Below, in pieces: positions 53,728 to 63,181 of a DNA stretch of 64,000 nucleotides. Position 1 is the stretch's first letter. Each line of letters starts with the position of its first letter. This stretch comes from Dyadobacter sp. CY343 (GTDB lineage: Bacteria; Bacteroidota; Bacteroidia; Cytophagales; Spirosomataceae): the NCBI RefSeq assembly GCF_021390335.1, contig NZ_JAJUXK010000001.1, positions 620,001 through 684,000 of the forward strand, in the 5' to 3' direction. A program made the translations under genes and the position numbers. A model generated the notes under the pieces. That model had not been told where the DNA came from. It was given only the letters and a program-made list of their open reading frames with translations, and did not search any database.

Positions 53728-54360
53728 TCAGGCGCCCACGATCACTTTCGCGTAGCGGATCACCTTATCATTTAAATAGTATCCTTTTTCAATTTCGTCG
53801 ATTACCTTGCCTTTCAAGTCCTCAGATGGAGCAGGGAACTGTGCGATCGACTCGTGAATTTCAGCATCAAAGGTTGCACCCTTAGATTCCATTGGTTTTA
53901 ATCCTTTGGATTCCAGCGCTTTGAATAACTTATTGTAGATCAGATCAACACCTTCTTTCAATGCTTCCACATCCGTTGAAGAATCGAATGAAACCTTTGC
54001 TCTTTCAAAATCATCCACTATCGGGAGGATCAGCTTCACCGTGTCTGCGCCTGCGCCGGAGATCATTTCCAGTTTTTCCTTTGCAGTTCTTCTACGGAAA
54101 TTTTCAAAATCGGCGTAAAGGCGAATGTATTTATCCTTCAACTCGGCGATCTCGGTTTTAGCAGCTGCCAACGGATCGGTGTCAGCAATTTCGGAAGGTA
54201 CTTCACCTGTTATTTCCTGTCCTGCATTGTCCAGCGGGACGGAATTGGAAATTTCATTGTTTTCACCTGTTGCCGTGTTGTCAGTTTCTAATGGCGCATT
54301 TTCCTCGTTCATTTCGTAATTTTTGTCTTGATCTATATTAAATTCTTTGTTTTCAGCCAT
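53728..54360 (-). CDS. grpE: Nucleotide exchange factor GrpE
   Basis: 210 residues from the ATG of MAENKEFNIDQDKN. The first 75 residues are acidic and disordered; then the long coiled-coil (ELKDKYIRLYADFENFRRRT) and the beta domain with FDAEIHESIAQFPAPSEDLK and GKVIDEIEKGYYLNDKVIRY, all GrpE signatures. It releases ADP from DnaK. Precedes dnaJ in a two-gene unit. A longer start four codons upstream is less likely. Confidence 0.96.
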   Translation of the reverse strand: MAENKEFNIDQDKNYEMNEENAPLETDNTATGENNEISNSVPLDNAGQEITGEVPSEIADTDPLAAAKTEIAELKDKYIRLYADFENFRRRTAKEKLEMISGAGADTVKLILPIVDDFERAKVSFDSSTDVEALKEGVDLIYNKLFKALESKGLKPMESKGATFDAEIHESIAQFPAPSEDLKGKVIDEIEKGYYLNDKVIRYAKVIVGA

Positions 54361-54459
54361 AATTCTTAGCATTAACGTGACTTATGCAATGCCCCATTAA
54401 GAGTAAATTATTTTGCCAGAGCTAAATTACTGACAAGATGGCATTTTACAATCAATTTG

Positions 54460-54467
54460 TAAATTTG
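54460..54467 (+). promoter_or_regulatory. Candidate -7 box directly in front of queG
   Basis: TAAATTTG ends 4 nt before the queG ATG, so the transcript would start at or next to the ATG (leaderless), as at tsaE. Confidence 0.4.
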
Positions 54468-54471
54468 CAAG

Positions 54472-55419
54472 ATGACGACCGCAGATTTAGTAAGCCAGGA
54501 AAGGAGTGAGTTCGTGAAGAGGAAGGCGACGGAAGTAGGTTTCGACTTCTGCGGGATCTCCAAAGCCGAATTTCTGAGAGACGAAGCGCCGAGGCTGGAA
54601 AATTGGCTGAAAAAAGGGCAGAATGGCGCGATGGGCTATATGGCCAACCATTTTGACAAGCGGCTTGATCCGACCAAACTGGTGGAAGGTGCTAAAAGCG
54701 TTATTTCCGTACTCCTCAATTATTATCCTGAAAAACGCCTGCCCGAAGGAGACGAAGACCTCAAAATTTCCAAATACGCTTACGGGACAGATTACCATAT
54801 TGTATTGAAAGAGAAGCTGGCCGCATTAATGCTTGCGATCAGCGAAGAGGTGGGCGAAGTAAATGGACGCGTGTTTACCGATTCGGCGCCGGTGATGGAC
54901 AAGGTATGGGCTGCAAAAAGCGGACTGGGCTGGGTGGGCAAGCATTCGAACCTGCTGAACCGCGACATGGGCAGTTTCTTCTTTATAGGGGAAATCATTT
55001 GCGACCTCGAACTGGCACCCGACGGTCCGGTCCAGGATTATTGCGGAACCTGCACCCGCTGCATCGATGCCTGCCCGACCGATGCGATCACGGAACCGTT
55101 CGTGGTAGACGGTAGTAAGTGCATCAGCTACTACACGATCGAACTGAAAGAGGCAATACCGGAGGATGTGCGCGGGAAGTTCGACAACTGGATTTTTGGC
55201 TGTGATATCTGCCAGGATGTGTGTCCCTGGAACCGGTTTTCGAAGCCGCATACCACACCCGAATTCAACTTACCGGAAACGGTGGCAGGCTATCAAATGA
55301 GCGATTGGCTGGAAATTACGGAGGAAGTGTTCAAAGAAATTTTCAAACGGTCGCCTATAAAAAGGGCCAAATTTGATGGTTTGAGGCGGAATATAGATTT
55401 TGTTATATCCTCTAAATAA
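54472..55419 (+). CDS. queG: Epoxyqueuosine reductase QueG
   Basis: 315 residues. The N-terminal cobalamin-binding part includes [12 protein letters not shown], the central [20 protein letters not shown] and [13 protein letters not shown], and two ferredoxin-type clusters: [12 protein letters not shown] with a later Cys, and [11 protein letters not shown]. QueG reduces epoxyqueuosine to queuosine in tRNA using B12 and two 4Fe-4S clusters. Length is typical of forms without a C-terminal HEAT domain. Divergent from grpE. Confidence 0.95.
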   Translation: MTTADLVSQERSEFVKRKATEVGFDFCGISKAEFLRDEAPRLENWLKKGQNGAMGYMANHFDKRLDPTKLVEGAKSVISVLLNYYPEKRLPEGDEDLKISKYAYGTDYHIVLKEKLAALMLAISEEVGEVNGRVFTDSAPVMDKVWAAKSGLGWVGKHSNLLNRDMGSFFFIGEIICDLELAPDGPVQDYCGTCTRCIDACPTDAITEPFVVDGSKCISYYTIELKEAIPEDVRGKFDNWIFGCDICQDVCPWNRFSKPHTTPEFNLPETVAGYQMSDWLEITEEVFKEIFKRSPIKRAKFDGLRRNIDFVISSK

Positions 55420-55445
55420 AAAGCACAACTAATAGGTAATCCTTT

Positions 55446-55453
55446 TATATTTG
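55446..55453 (+). promoter_or_regulatory. Candidate -7 box for the DUF1761 gene
   Basis: TATATTTG fits the consensus, 44 nt before the ATG; no -33 TTG at the right distance. Confidence 0.35.
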
Positions 55454-55497
55454 GGCTCGGGAGTTCCTTTCGATGGCTGAAAAACACACTCAATATT

Positions 55498-55911
55498 ATG
55501 AGAAAACAATCTGTCAATCTTTGGGCCGTGCTGGTGTGCGTAGTGATAGGGCAAGTGATTCCGGCTTTATGGTATGGCGCATTTTCTGATACCTGGATAG
55601 CGTTGAACGGATTCACACCGGAGCAGATCAAAGCAGCTACAAGCCCGGCTCCCTATCTTGCAAGTATCGTTTCTTCTTCTTTCACGGCGTATACGATCGC
55701 CTGGGTTTTTACTAAAATCCCCGTTAAATCGTCATTCGCCGGTCTTCTGATCGGGCTGCTCTTTGGGGTAGTCTTCGTCTTGCTGGAAACCGTCGTGAAG
55801 GATATGTTTTCTTTCAAACCTCTGCTATTATCATTGATCGACGGCGGTGTAAGTGCTATCGTTTATGGTATTACCGGTAGCATCCTTGGTGGCTGGCGCA
55901 AATACGAGTAG
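55498..55911 (+). CDS. DUF1761 family membrane protein
   Basis: 137 residues with four membrane helices (about 8-26, 55-73, 80-100, 108-132). The block IGQVIPALWYGAFSDTWIAL followed by a loop and YLASIVSSSFTAYTIAWVF matches the DUF1761 family, small four-helix proteins of unknown function. Own promoter candidate; followed by a long non-coding stretch. Confidence 0.8.
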   Translation: MRKQSVNLWAVLVCVVIGQVIPALWYGAFSDTWIALNGFTPEQIKAATSPAPYLASIVSSSFTAYTIAWVFTKIPVKSSFAGLLIGLLFGVVFVLLETVVKDMFSFKPLLLSLIDGGVSAIVYGITGSILGGWRKYE

Positions 55912-56669
55912 GCAGCGATTCTGTCTCTTAGCTTTATCTTCTTTTAATACTAGTTCTGGTAATCACCGCATTAATCCGACAGCTTAATCTATGCTGTTTT
56001 AGGTGGAGTTTGTATTAACATTGCCTTATTATCACATAATCTATACAAACCATAGATTATGGAGCAGCGTCTTCGAGCACGCAGTTACAATATTCCGTAC
56101 TTATAAATGTTTCTTCGACAAATAATATTTTACGGCAATGGAAAAGTTCAGGTTTTGATACCTGAAATTGCATTTCAGCCGGAATATTAGTTTAGTGCAA
56201 TTAAATTTTTCGAAATAAATTGTTAGTGTTGTGAAATACATTTAAATTTCACCGAATTAAAGAATGCCGAATATTCTATAAGGTCGGTATACTTGATAAT
56301 AAACCCGGATTCTCTCAACAAGAATATTACACAACCTTCCAGTATCCCAGCACGGGTAGCTCACTACGAAGGTTAAACAGAGCAAAATTCACTTACGCCG
56401 AATGATAGTCCGTCCAAGAATTCGGTAGAGGAAGAAATTAAAATATTTTAAAATATTGCGCTGCGCATTGCAGGTGAAGATCTTATTTAATCGATTGTTT
56501 AACCTCTAATTTGCCAAAGTACCGCTTGCCTATGATTTAATACTCTACGTCCCCTAACAGAATAAGTGCTTTATAGCTAACCACTTTAAGGCTTTCAACG
56601 CTTCGATCATCCTTCCGGATGTATGGAGCCTCCATGACAAATTTTTCTTAACATTTAACAACAATCATT
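55912..56669 (+). other. 758-bp A/T-rich non-coding stretch before SusC/SusD locus 3
   Basis: No reading frame of useful size on either strand. It contains several dyads: ATAATCTAT-N7-ATAGATTAT (56036-56060), GTGAAAT-N8-ATTTCAC (56231-56252), AACCTTC...GAAGGTT (56333-56375), the 16-bp palindrome AATATTTTAAAATATT (56442-56457) and ATGGAGCCTCCAT (56622-56634) near the start of SusC. It probably holds the promoter and control sites of the locus; a good -33/-7 pair could not be fixed. Confidence 0.5.
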
Positions 56670-59600
56670 ATGAAAAGAAAGCAAGAAGTAAAGTGTCCCA
56701 TGTGGATGAAACTTACTTTTTACCAAATGGTCCTTCTTTCAGCCTCCGTGGGCGCATCGTTTGCTGCACCCATGTCGCTGGGGAACAATCTGAAAGTAAC
56801 CGTTAAACCACGCCTGAATGTAAAACCTGTTACAGGTAGAGTAACCGACAGCAAAGGCGAGGCTGTGCCGGGGACTACTGTGTTGATCAAAGGAAGCGAA
56901 ACAGGTACAATCACCGATGCCGAGGGTAAATACACGCTCGACGTTCCGAACGACGGGACGATTCTGGTGTTTTCGTCGATCGGTTTCAATAGCAAAGAAG
57001 TTACAGTTGGGGCGCAAAGTACATTGGATGTGGTTCTCGAAACATCCTCTGCTGTGCTTGAAGAAGTAGTGGTAACAGCACTTGGTATCCAGCGCGATAA
57101 AAAAGCACTGACTTATGCAACCCAGCAAATAGGCGGTACCGAATTGCGCCAGGCTGCCAATACCAACTTTGTTGATGCCCTTAACGGTAAGGCAGCGGGT
57201 ATTGATATCAAGGTAAGTAGCTCAGGAGCAGGCGGTTCTACGCGCGCTGTTCTTCGGGGAAATAAATCGTTACAGGGTTCCAGTGAGGCCCTTTATGTAA
57301 TTGATGGTATTCCTATGGTGAATAACAAAGGCGGGCAGCCGGGTTCTTACGGCGGAACAGATGGAGGAGACGGACTTTCTGCTATCAACCCTGCGGATAT
57401 CGAGAGTATCAGCATTTTGAGGGGAGCGAATGCGGCTATTCTTTATGGTAGCCAGGGAGCAAATGGTGTTATTTTGATTACAACCAAAAAGGGACAGGAA
57501 GGAAAATTGTCTGTGGATTTCAATTCCAGCGCAGTTTTGGAGCAAGTATCCGGTCTTCCTGATTTCCAGTATCGTTATGGTACAGTGGGTGGAGATTACA
57601 GCTGGACTCCGGTAGGAACTCCTGAGGTTAAATCAGACAGTTACCAGAAAGATTATATCAAAGATTTCTTCCAGACCGGGGCTACATTTACCAACTCGGT
57701 ATCAATCACCGGAGGGAATGCGAAGACGAACGTTTATTTTTCTTACGCTAATATTTCGTCCAAAGGTGTAATGCCAACAAACACCTACAATAAGAACAAC
57801 TTCTCGTTCAGACAAAGCACCAGGCTGCTGAAAGACAAGATCACGATCAGTTCAGGGGTGATTTTATCTGCGGAAACATCCAAAAACCGTCCGGGTGCAG
57901 GTTACTACAACAACCCGCTGACGGGACTGTACCTGTTTGCCAGAGATCGTGACTTCAATAGCTTCAAAAATGGGTACTCCGTATTTAACGAAGAACGGAA
58001 TATGGATAAAATGAACTGGTATTCGACCGAAGAGAAGCAGAACAATCCTTACTGGGAATTGAACAAAAACCCGAAGCTGCAAACGTACAGAAGGATCATC
58101 GCCAATATGAAGCTGTCGTACGACATTCTGGAAAACCTGAAATTCGAGGTAAGGGGTAATATCGATTATAATAATGTACTGGACGATAAGCGTTACGCGG
58201 CGGGTGGTAACTCGGTGAGCGTGAGCCCGAACGGTACATGGGCTTATAACAAATACACAGATCAGGCAATTTACACAGATGGTATCCTGAGCTACAATAC
58301 TAATTTTGGAGATTTCAGTGTGAATGCATTGGCTGGTCTCAGCTTCCAGAAAAATACGTATTTCGATGGACTGAGCGTTGCAAACGGTACCGTATCGCTT
58401 CAATATCCGAACGTATTCACATTTGCGAACATGCCTTATAACGTGATTTTCAATAATCACCCGGATTATAGCAAAACCGTTAAACAAGGCGCATTTGCTA
58501 ACTTGTCACTTGGGTTCAAGGATTTCCTCTTTCTGGATCTGGCCGGACGTAATGACTGGGCTTCTACGCTGGCTCTTACCGGAAACCAATCTTACTTTTA
58601 CCCATCGATCGGTGGATCAGCAGTAATCAGTCAGATGATTGATCTGCCTCAGGCGATTTCATTGCTGAAAGTAAGGGCTTCGTTCTCGCAAACTGCCAAC
58701 GAGGTACCATATAACAGGGTGCTTCCATTGAGCACCATCGGCGGAGCGGGCGGACCAACGGGTATTGGTGGTATCAACAGACCTACGCAGGTTCCGTTTA
58801 CCAACCTGAAGCCTGAAAAAATCGTAGCGAATGAATATGGTCTTGAAATGAAATTTTTCAAAAACAGGTTAGGTGCTGATTTTACTTATTACAATGGCGC
58901 GAGTACCAATCAGTTCCTTTCGCTTGCAGCTCCGTCGGGCTCAGGATATACGACCTATTTTGTGAATGCAGGAAGGATCGAAAACCATGGATTTGAGTTT
59001 ACACTGAATGCTGAGCCTTTTCGTACCGACAATTTTAGCTGGAACACGACAGTAAATGCTTCTCAAAACAAAAACAAGATCGTAGAACTGATCACTTCAA
59101 ACCCTAATTATCAAGTGGGCGGCGACGATGAAGGTTTTGCGTCGATCATCAAAGCGGGTGGTTCTTTCAATGATGTATACATTTTTAAGTTTGCAAGAAA
59201 CGATGCAGGAGCGATCATTCTGGACAAAAATGGCGTTCCTACCAAAGCTGCCAAGCAGGAACTGGTGGGTAATGTAAACCCTAAGCTTCTTTTGGGATGG
59301 ACCAACAATGTGAGCTATCGCAACTTTTTCGCAAGCGTTCTCGTAAATGGTAAATTTGGCGGTGTCGCATTCTCCAAAACTGAGGCATTCCTTGATTCTT
59401 ACGGTGTAAGTGAAAAATCTGCCGAGGCGAGAGATGCGGGAACAATGGCCATTAATGCAGTTACACCTGAGGGTGCAGCGGTTACTTCCATTGCTCCGTA
59501 CACGTACTACTCTGCGATCGGTGACAGAAACAAGATCATGGAACCTTATGTGTTTTCAAGAACTAATGTCAGACTGGGACAATTTGTAATAGGCTACAAC

Positions 59601-59798
59601 CTGAAAAGCAAAGCTGCAAACCCTGTATTTAGAGATGCTTCTATCTCATTCGTAGGCAGGAACTTGTTCTTCTTCTACAAAAAAGCACCTTTCGATCCGG
59701 AACAGGCGATGACTACCAACAATGCGATGCAGTCTACCGACGTGTTCGGTTTGCCCGCAACAAGGTCTTACGGCTTGAACCTAAAGGTTACATTCTAA
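56670..59798 (+). CDS. SusC/RagA family TonB-linked outer membrane transporter (locus 3)
   Basis: 1042 residues. Signal region MKRKQEVKCPMWMKLTFYQM leads to a hydrophobic part ending ASFAA. The carboxypeptidase-regulatory-like domain (GRVTDSKGEAVPGTTVLIKG) is followed by a plug with LEEVVVTALGIQRDKKALTY and LYVIDGIPMVNN, and a barrel ending RSYGLNLKVTF. The plug resembles that of locus 1 (LxEVVVTALG) more than locus 2. TonB-dependent import of an unknown oligomer, paired with the SusD-like protein 19 nt downstream. Long upstream control region. Confidence 0.94.
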   Translation: MKRKQEVKCPMWMKLTFYQMVLLSASVGASFAAPMSLGNNLKVTVKPRLNVKPVTGRVTDSKGEAVPGTTVLIKGSETGTITDAEGKYTLDVPNDGTILVFSSIGFNSKEVTVGAQSTLDVVLETSSAVLEEVVVTALGIQRDKKALTYATQQIGGTELRQAANTNFVDALNGKAAGIDIKVSSSGAGGSTRAVLRGNKSLQGSSEALYVIDGIPMVNNKGGQPGSYGGTDGGDGLSAINPADIESISILRGANAAILYGSQGANGVILITTKKGQEGKLSVDFNSSAVLEQVSGLPDFQYRYGTVGGDYSWTPVGTPEVKSDSYQKDYIKDFFQTGATFTNSVSITGGNAKTNVYFSYANISSKGVMPTNTYNKNNFSFRQSTRLLKDKITISSGVILSAETSKNRPGAGYYNNPLTGLYLFARDRDFNSFKNGYSVFNEERNMDKMNWYSTEEKQNNPYWELNKNPKLQTYRRIIANMKLSYDILENLKFEVRGNIDYNNVLDDKRYAAGGNSVSVSPNGTWAYNKYTDQAIYTDGILSYNTNFGDFSVNALAGLSFQKNTYFDGLSVANGTVSLQYPNVFTFANMPYNVIFNNHPDYSKTVKQGAFANLSLGFKDFLFLDLAGRNDWASTLALTGNQSYFYPSIGGSAVISQMIDLPQAISLLKVRASFSQTANEVPYNRVLPLSTIGGAGGPTGIGGINRPTQVPFTNLKPEKIVANEYGLEMKFFKNRLGADFTYYNGASTNQFLSLAAPSGSGYTTYFVNAGRIENHGFEFTLNAEPFRTDNFSWNTTVNASQNKNKIVELITSNPNYQVGGDDEGFASIIKAGGSFNDVYIFKFARNDAGAIILDKNGVPTKAAKQELVGNVNPKLLLGWTNNVSYRNFFASVLVNGKFGGVAFSKTEAFLDSYGVSEKSAEARDAGTMAINAVTPEGAAVTSIAPYTYYSAIGDRNKIMEPYVFSRTNVRLGQFVIGYNLKSKAANPVFRDASISFVGRNLFFFYKKAPFDPEQAMTTNNAMQSTDVFGLPATRSYGLNLKVTF

Positions 59799-59817
59799 AA
59801 ACTCTAAAATCATTGAT

Positions 59818-61401
59818 ATGAAAAAAATATTCATTGCCCTGGTATCACTGATCGCGTTCGCGGCGTGTACAGACAATTTTGAAGAGATAAATAAAAACCC
59901 GAACCAGATCTCAGACGAGTTGCTGAAGCAGGATTTCAACCTGGTAGGTTCACCGTTTTCCAACATGATCTTCAATCTGAACGGTCACCAGATCGAAGAA
60001 GATCTTTGGGCCGACAACTGGATGGGATTCATGGGAACACCTACGGATTTTGTTGGTAATGTAAACAATACCACTTACTACATTCGCTGGAACACCTATT
60101 GGGACCGGGTATATGGTAGTGTAATGTCCCCAGCAAAACAGGTGATCCAGCTAGCGGCTGACAATAACCTGCCGCTGTTTGCTACATGGGCTAAATTGAT
60201 CCGTATTGCTGCAATGTCCAAATTGACGGCTGCGCACGGGCCGGTCATTTATTCTCAATATGGTACTACCGCCAATTCTATTTTGTACGATAAAGAGTCT
60301 GAGCTTTACCCGATGTTTTTCAAGCAGCTCGATTCTATCCAGGTTGATCTTGCAGCAAATAAAGAGTACACCGGGTTCAGGAAATTTGACCCGACAGCTT
60401 ACGCAGGCAGTATTCCGCGGTGGCAGAAAGTGGTTAACTCGCTTCGTTTGAGATTGGCAATGCGCCTTTCAAAAGTAGATCCTGCGCTGGCGAAAACCGA
60501 GGGTGAAAAGGCTATGGCTGATCCTGCCGGCTTGATCACGACCAATGCTGACAATTTTATTAATTCCCTGAACGGTGCAAAAATTCCCGTGGCTCAGATT
60601 TCTTATGAATGGGATGATACCCGCATGGGTGCGCCGATGGAATCTTTCCTGGTGGGTTTAAAAGATGGCCGGATCTCGCAATTCTATGCACCTATGTCTG
60701 CGGCGAACGCTGCGTTGTATAAAGATCATCCAACTGTGCCCTACAAAGGGATCCGCAATGGTGCTTTTATCAAGGCGAAAGCAGATCACGTACCTTTCTC
60801 GAAAGTGGCTGAAAGCTTTCAGACTGTCCAAACCAGAAGGAATTTTACGGCGGCCGAAGTTGCTTTTCTGAAAGCGGAGGCTGGACTCAGGGGCTGGGCA
60901 GGTGCAGGCGATCCGAAAGCCAATTATGAAAATGGTGTGAGATTGTCATTCGCTGACTGGGGTGCAGGCGGCGTAGATGCTTACCTCGCGGACGCAACGA
61001 GCAAGCCGATCAATTACGTTGATCCGATCGATGCCCGTAACAACTTCACTGCCTCTTCCACCATTACCGTGGCCTGGAACAATGCAGATTCGAATGAATT
61101 GAAACTGGAAAAGATCATTACCCAGAAATACATCAATACTTTCACCAATACGATGGAAGCGTGGGTGGATTTCAGGAGAACCGGTTATCCGAAAATCCCA
61201 CATGTCGCCAAAAATGACAGCAATGGAGATTGGGGTGTTATTCCGGCGAATGAATGGATCAAAAGAATGCCTTTTGTGAATGCAGAAAGAAATGGCAATA
61301 CAGCTGCCGTTGCAGATGCGGTAACCAAAATGGGCACGGGCGCAAAAGATGATATTGCAACGCGGTTGTGGTGGGATACCGGTAAAGTTGCCAACTTCTG
61401 A
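59818..61401 (+). CDS. SusD/RagB family lipoprotein (locus 3)
   Basis: 527 residues. Signal MKKIFIALVSLIAFAAC with lipidated Cys17, then TDNFEEINKNPNQIS, the usual start of the SusD-like-2 branch. Helical repeat region with RWQKVVNSLRLRLAMRLSKV and a late block KIITQKYINTFTNTMEAWVD followed by FRRTGYP. Surface substrate-binding partner of the SusC upstream. Same subfamily as the locus 1 SusD, different from the locus 2 one. A terminator follows. Confidence 0.92.
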   Translation: MKKIFIALVSLIAFAACTDNFEEINKNPNQISDELLKQDFNLVGSPFSNMIFNLNGHQIEEDLWADNWMGFMGTPTDFVGNVNNTTYYIRWNTYWDRVYGSVMSPAKQVIQLAADNNLPLFATWAKLIRIAAMSKLTAAHGPVIYSQYGTTANSILYDKESELYPMFFKQLDSIQVDLAANKEYTGFRKFDPTAYAGSIPRWQKVVNSLRLRLAMRLSKVDPALAKTEGEKAMADPAGLITTNADNFINSLNGAKIPVAQISYEWDDTRMGAPMESFLVGLKDGRISQFYAPMSAANAALYKDHPTVPYKGIRNGAFIKAKADHVPFSKVAESFQTVQTRRNFTAAEVAFLKAEAGLRGWAGAGDPKANYENGVRLSFADWGAGGVDAYLADATSKPINYVDPIDARNNFTASSTITVAWNNADSNELKLEKIITQKYINTFTNTMEAWVDFRRTGYPKIPHVAKNDSNGDWGVIPANEWIKRMPFVNAERNGNTAAVADAVTKMGTGAKDDIATRLWWDTGKVANF

Positions 61402-61442
61402 CACGCAGCAACTCAGTATTTAACTCATTTTTTAATATGCTT

Positions 61443-61480
61443 AAAAAGCGGCAGGGGATCCAACTTCCCTTGCCGCTTTT
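61443..61480 (+). terminator. Terminator closing SusC/SusD locus 3
   Basis: Arms AAAAGCGGCAGGGG and CCCTTGCCGCTTTT, one G:T pair and one bulge, 9-nt loop, T run. Confidence 0.85.
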
Positions 61481-61525
61481 GTATTTATTATGCTACCTGG
61501 TAATCGATATTGACCTAAAATTGGA

Positions 61526-61533
61526 TAGTTTTG
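61526..61533 (+). promoter_or_regulatory. Candidate -7 box for the outer membrane barrel gene
   Basis: TAGTTTTG fits the consensus; the next TTG upstream is 13 nt away, shorter than the usual spacing. The box lies 27 nt before the chosen ATG and argues against a start upstream of it. Confidence 0.4.
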
Positions 61534-61560
61534 GCAACACAATTCCTGATGCGCTCAACG

Positions 61561-62283
61561 ATGACCAAAGCACTGATCCTGCTGATTTTGACCCTTACGC
61601 TGCCTGTTTTGCATACTTATGCGCAAAATCGGGCGGGTGCGGAGTGGAAAAAAGATAGGGTTGAAGATACGGTGACGGTCAAGGAAAAGGACGCTGAAAA
61701 GCATTATGTGCCCACGTGGCAATTCGGGTTGAATGGCGGGTTGGCGAAACGACTTTTCAGGTCGGGAATAATCCCAACTTCGGCAGAGGAAAAATACATT
61801 GATGATCTGAAATCGGGTATTTCTTTTGGCGCAAATGCCTCCTACTTTTATTGGAAGCAGATCGGTTTCGGGTTGGTTTTTGATCGGTATCAGAGTAAGG
61901 CTACTTCGGAAGACGGCCTGACGGAAAGTGTACTGATCCAGCATTTAAGCGGCGCGGTGAGTTACAGAAGTGTTTTGAAAAGCTTAAAAACTTCCGTGAT
62001 CAGTTCCTTTATGCTGGGTTACCAGCCTTATCGGAACAAGGCGATAGCAAATGCGGAGCAGCTCACATTTTCCGGAAATACGATGGGGTGGGGGCTGAGT
62101 GTTGGCATCGAGCGCAGGCTGGGTAATCGCCTCGCATTAAACCTGACCGGCAGCGCCATGATGGGAGCGATTTACCGAATGAAAAAAGAAACCCCTCTTC
62201 ACACAACAATCCTGCATTTATCGAAAGATGATCACGTAGATTTATCCAGAGCGTCACTGACATTGGGGCTGCGGTTCTTTTGA
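61561..62283 (+). CDS. Outer membrane beta-barrel protein
   Basis: 240 residues from ATG of MTKALILLILTLTL; a signal peptide ends near HTYAQ. Alternating strands such as SGISFGANASYFYWKQIGFG, GWGLSVGIERRLGNRLALNL and the final SLTLGLRFF with terminal Phe are typical of small outer-membrane barrels. No family certain. It follows the terminated SusC/SusD locus 3 with its own promoter candidate, so a link to it is unproven. Confidence 0.8.
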   Translation: MTKALILLILTLTLPVLHTYAQNRAGAEWKKDRVEDTVTVKEKDAEKHYVPTWQFGLNGGLAKRLFRSGIIPTSAEEKYIDDLKSGISFGANASYFYWKQIGFGLVFDRYQSKATSEDGLTESVLIQHLSGAVSYRSVLKSLKTSVISSFMLGYQPYRNKAIANAEQLTFSGNTMGWGLSVGIERRLGNRLALNLTGSAMMGAIYRMKKETPLHTTILHLSKDDHVDLSRASLTLGLRFF

Positions 62284-62318
62284 GTTATTTTGTTAAATTT
62301 GATTAAAACAGATTCATC

Positions 62319-62522
62319 ATGGTAATTGAAAGAACTGACAAAGAAGTAATAATCAGGCTGCCGGCTACTGTTGACATTGAAGATCTTCAGGAGTTCGTTC
62401 ATTTCGCGCGCTATAAAGAACTTACTTCCAAATTCCGGGTAGACCAAGAGGAAGTTGACGACATGGCGAGCAGTATCAATGCAAGCTGGTGGAAAGAGCA
62501 CGGCAGCCAGCACAGCAAATGA
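62319..62522 (+). CDS. Antitoxin of a PIN-domain module
   Basis: 67 residues. Residues 1-25 (MVIERTDKEVIIRLPATVDI) form a strand-helix start as in small DNA-binding antitoxins; the rest is acidic and helical, ending WWKEHGSQHSK. Its TGA overlaps the toxin ATG as ATGA. The position before a PIN toxin and the 1-4 nt overlap identify it; no known antitoxin domain is obvious. Confidence 0.75.
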   Translation: MVIERTDKEVIIRLPATVDIEDLQEFVHFARYKELTSKFRVDQEEVDDMASSINASWWKEHGSQHSK

Positions 62523-62968
62523 GGATCGTCGTAGACACTAATATTGTTTTCAGCGGAATATTAAACTCTTCAAGCCGGATTGGCCATATTTTGATTAATT
62601 CGAAGAAGCATTTCGAATTTTTTACCTGCAATTTTCTGGAAGCTGAAATATCAAAGCATCAGGGAAAGCTATTAAAGCTTACTAAACTGGAACCTTACGA
62701 GTTAGCCGAACTACAAAAACTCGTTACCGCAAACATTATATTCATAAATGAGCAACTCATTCCGCCGGTAGAAATGCTGAGGGCTGAGACACTTTTAATG
62801 GATATAGATATCAACGATACGCCGTTTGTTGCCCTCACCAATTACCTCGATTGCAAACTATGGACCGGCGATAAAGTGCTGATCGAAGGGCTTCGCGACA
62901 AGGGGTATGAACATACGATCACTACTTCCGAACTTTCTCAATTACTGTCGGAACTCGAAATACGCTGA
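62519..62968 (+). CDS. PIN-domain ribonuclease toxin
   Basis: 149 residues from the ATG overlapping the antitoxin stop. PIN motifs: MRIVVDTNIVFSGIL with the first Asp, an inner Glu in NFLEAEISKHQG, DINDTPFVALTNYLDCKLWT with further Asp residues, and GDKVL near the end. The type is the COG1569-like PilT branch common in Bacteroidota. Expected to cut RNA until neutralised by the antitoxin encoded just upstream. Confidence 0.88.
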   Translation: MRIVVDTNIVFSGILNSSSRIGHILINSKKHFEFFTCNFLEAEISKHQGKLLKLTKLEPYELAELQKLVTANIIFINEQLIPPVEMLRAETLLMDIDINDTPFVALTNYLDCKLWTGDKVLIEGLRDKGYEHTITTSELSQLLSELEIR

Positions 62969-63181
62969 GGCACTATCCTGTTTTTTGCTTTCAACCAGCA
63001 ATAACTTGCATGCGTATTTCTAATCAATATTATCACTAAGTAACGGAAAAATTGGATTTGCGAGTCTGATGTAGGGAGGCTGCGGAGTTGGGACAATCTT
63101 AAAATTACTGAAAGGTGTGCCGCAACCCGGGTAGTATTCCGTTATTTTGGATTTATAATTCTAAACTCTTAATAGCCTGAC

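Noticed and set aside
57864..58487. 207-codon minus-strand frame inside SusC of locus 3
   Set aside because: His/Val/Ile-rich composition reflects reverse reading of barrel codons; no motif.
61437..61658. 73-codon plus-strand frame after SusD of locus 3
   Set aside because: Begins in the terminator hairpin and overlaps the start of the outer membrane barrel gene in another frame.
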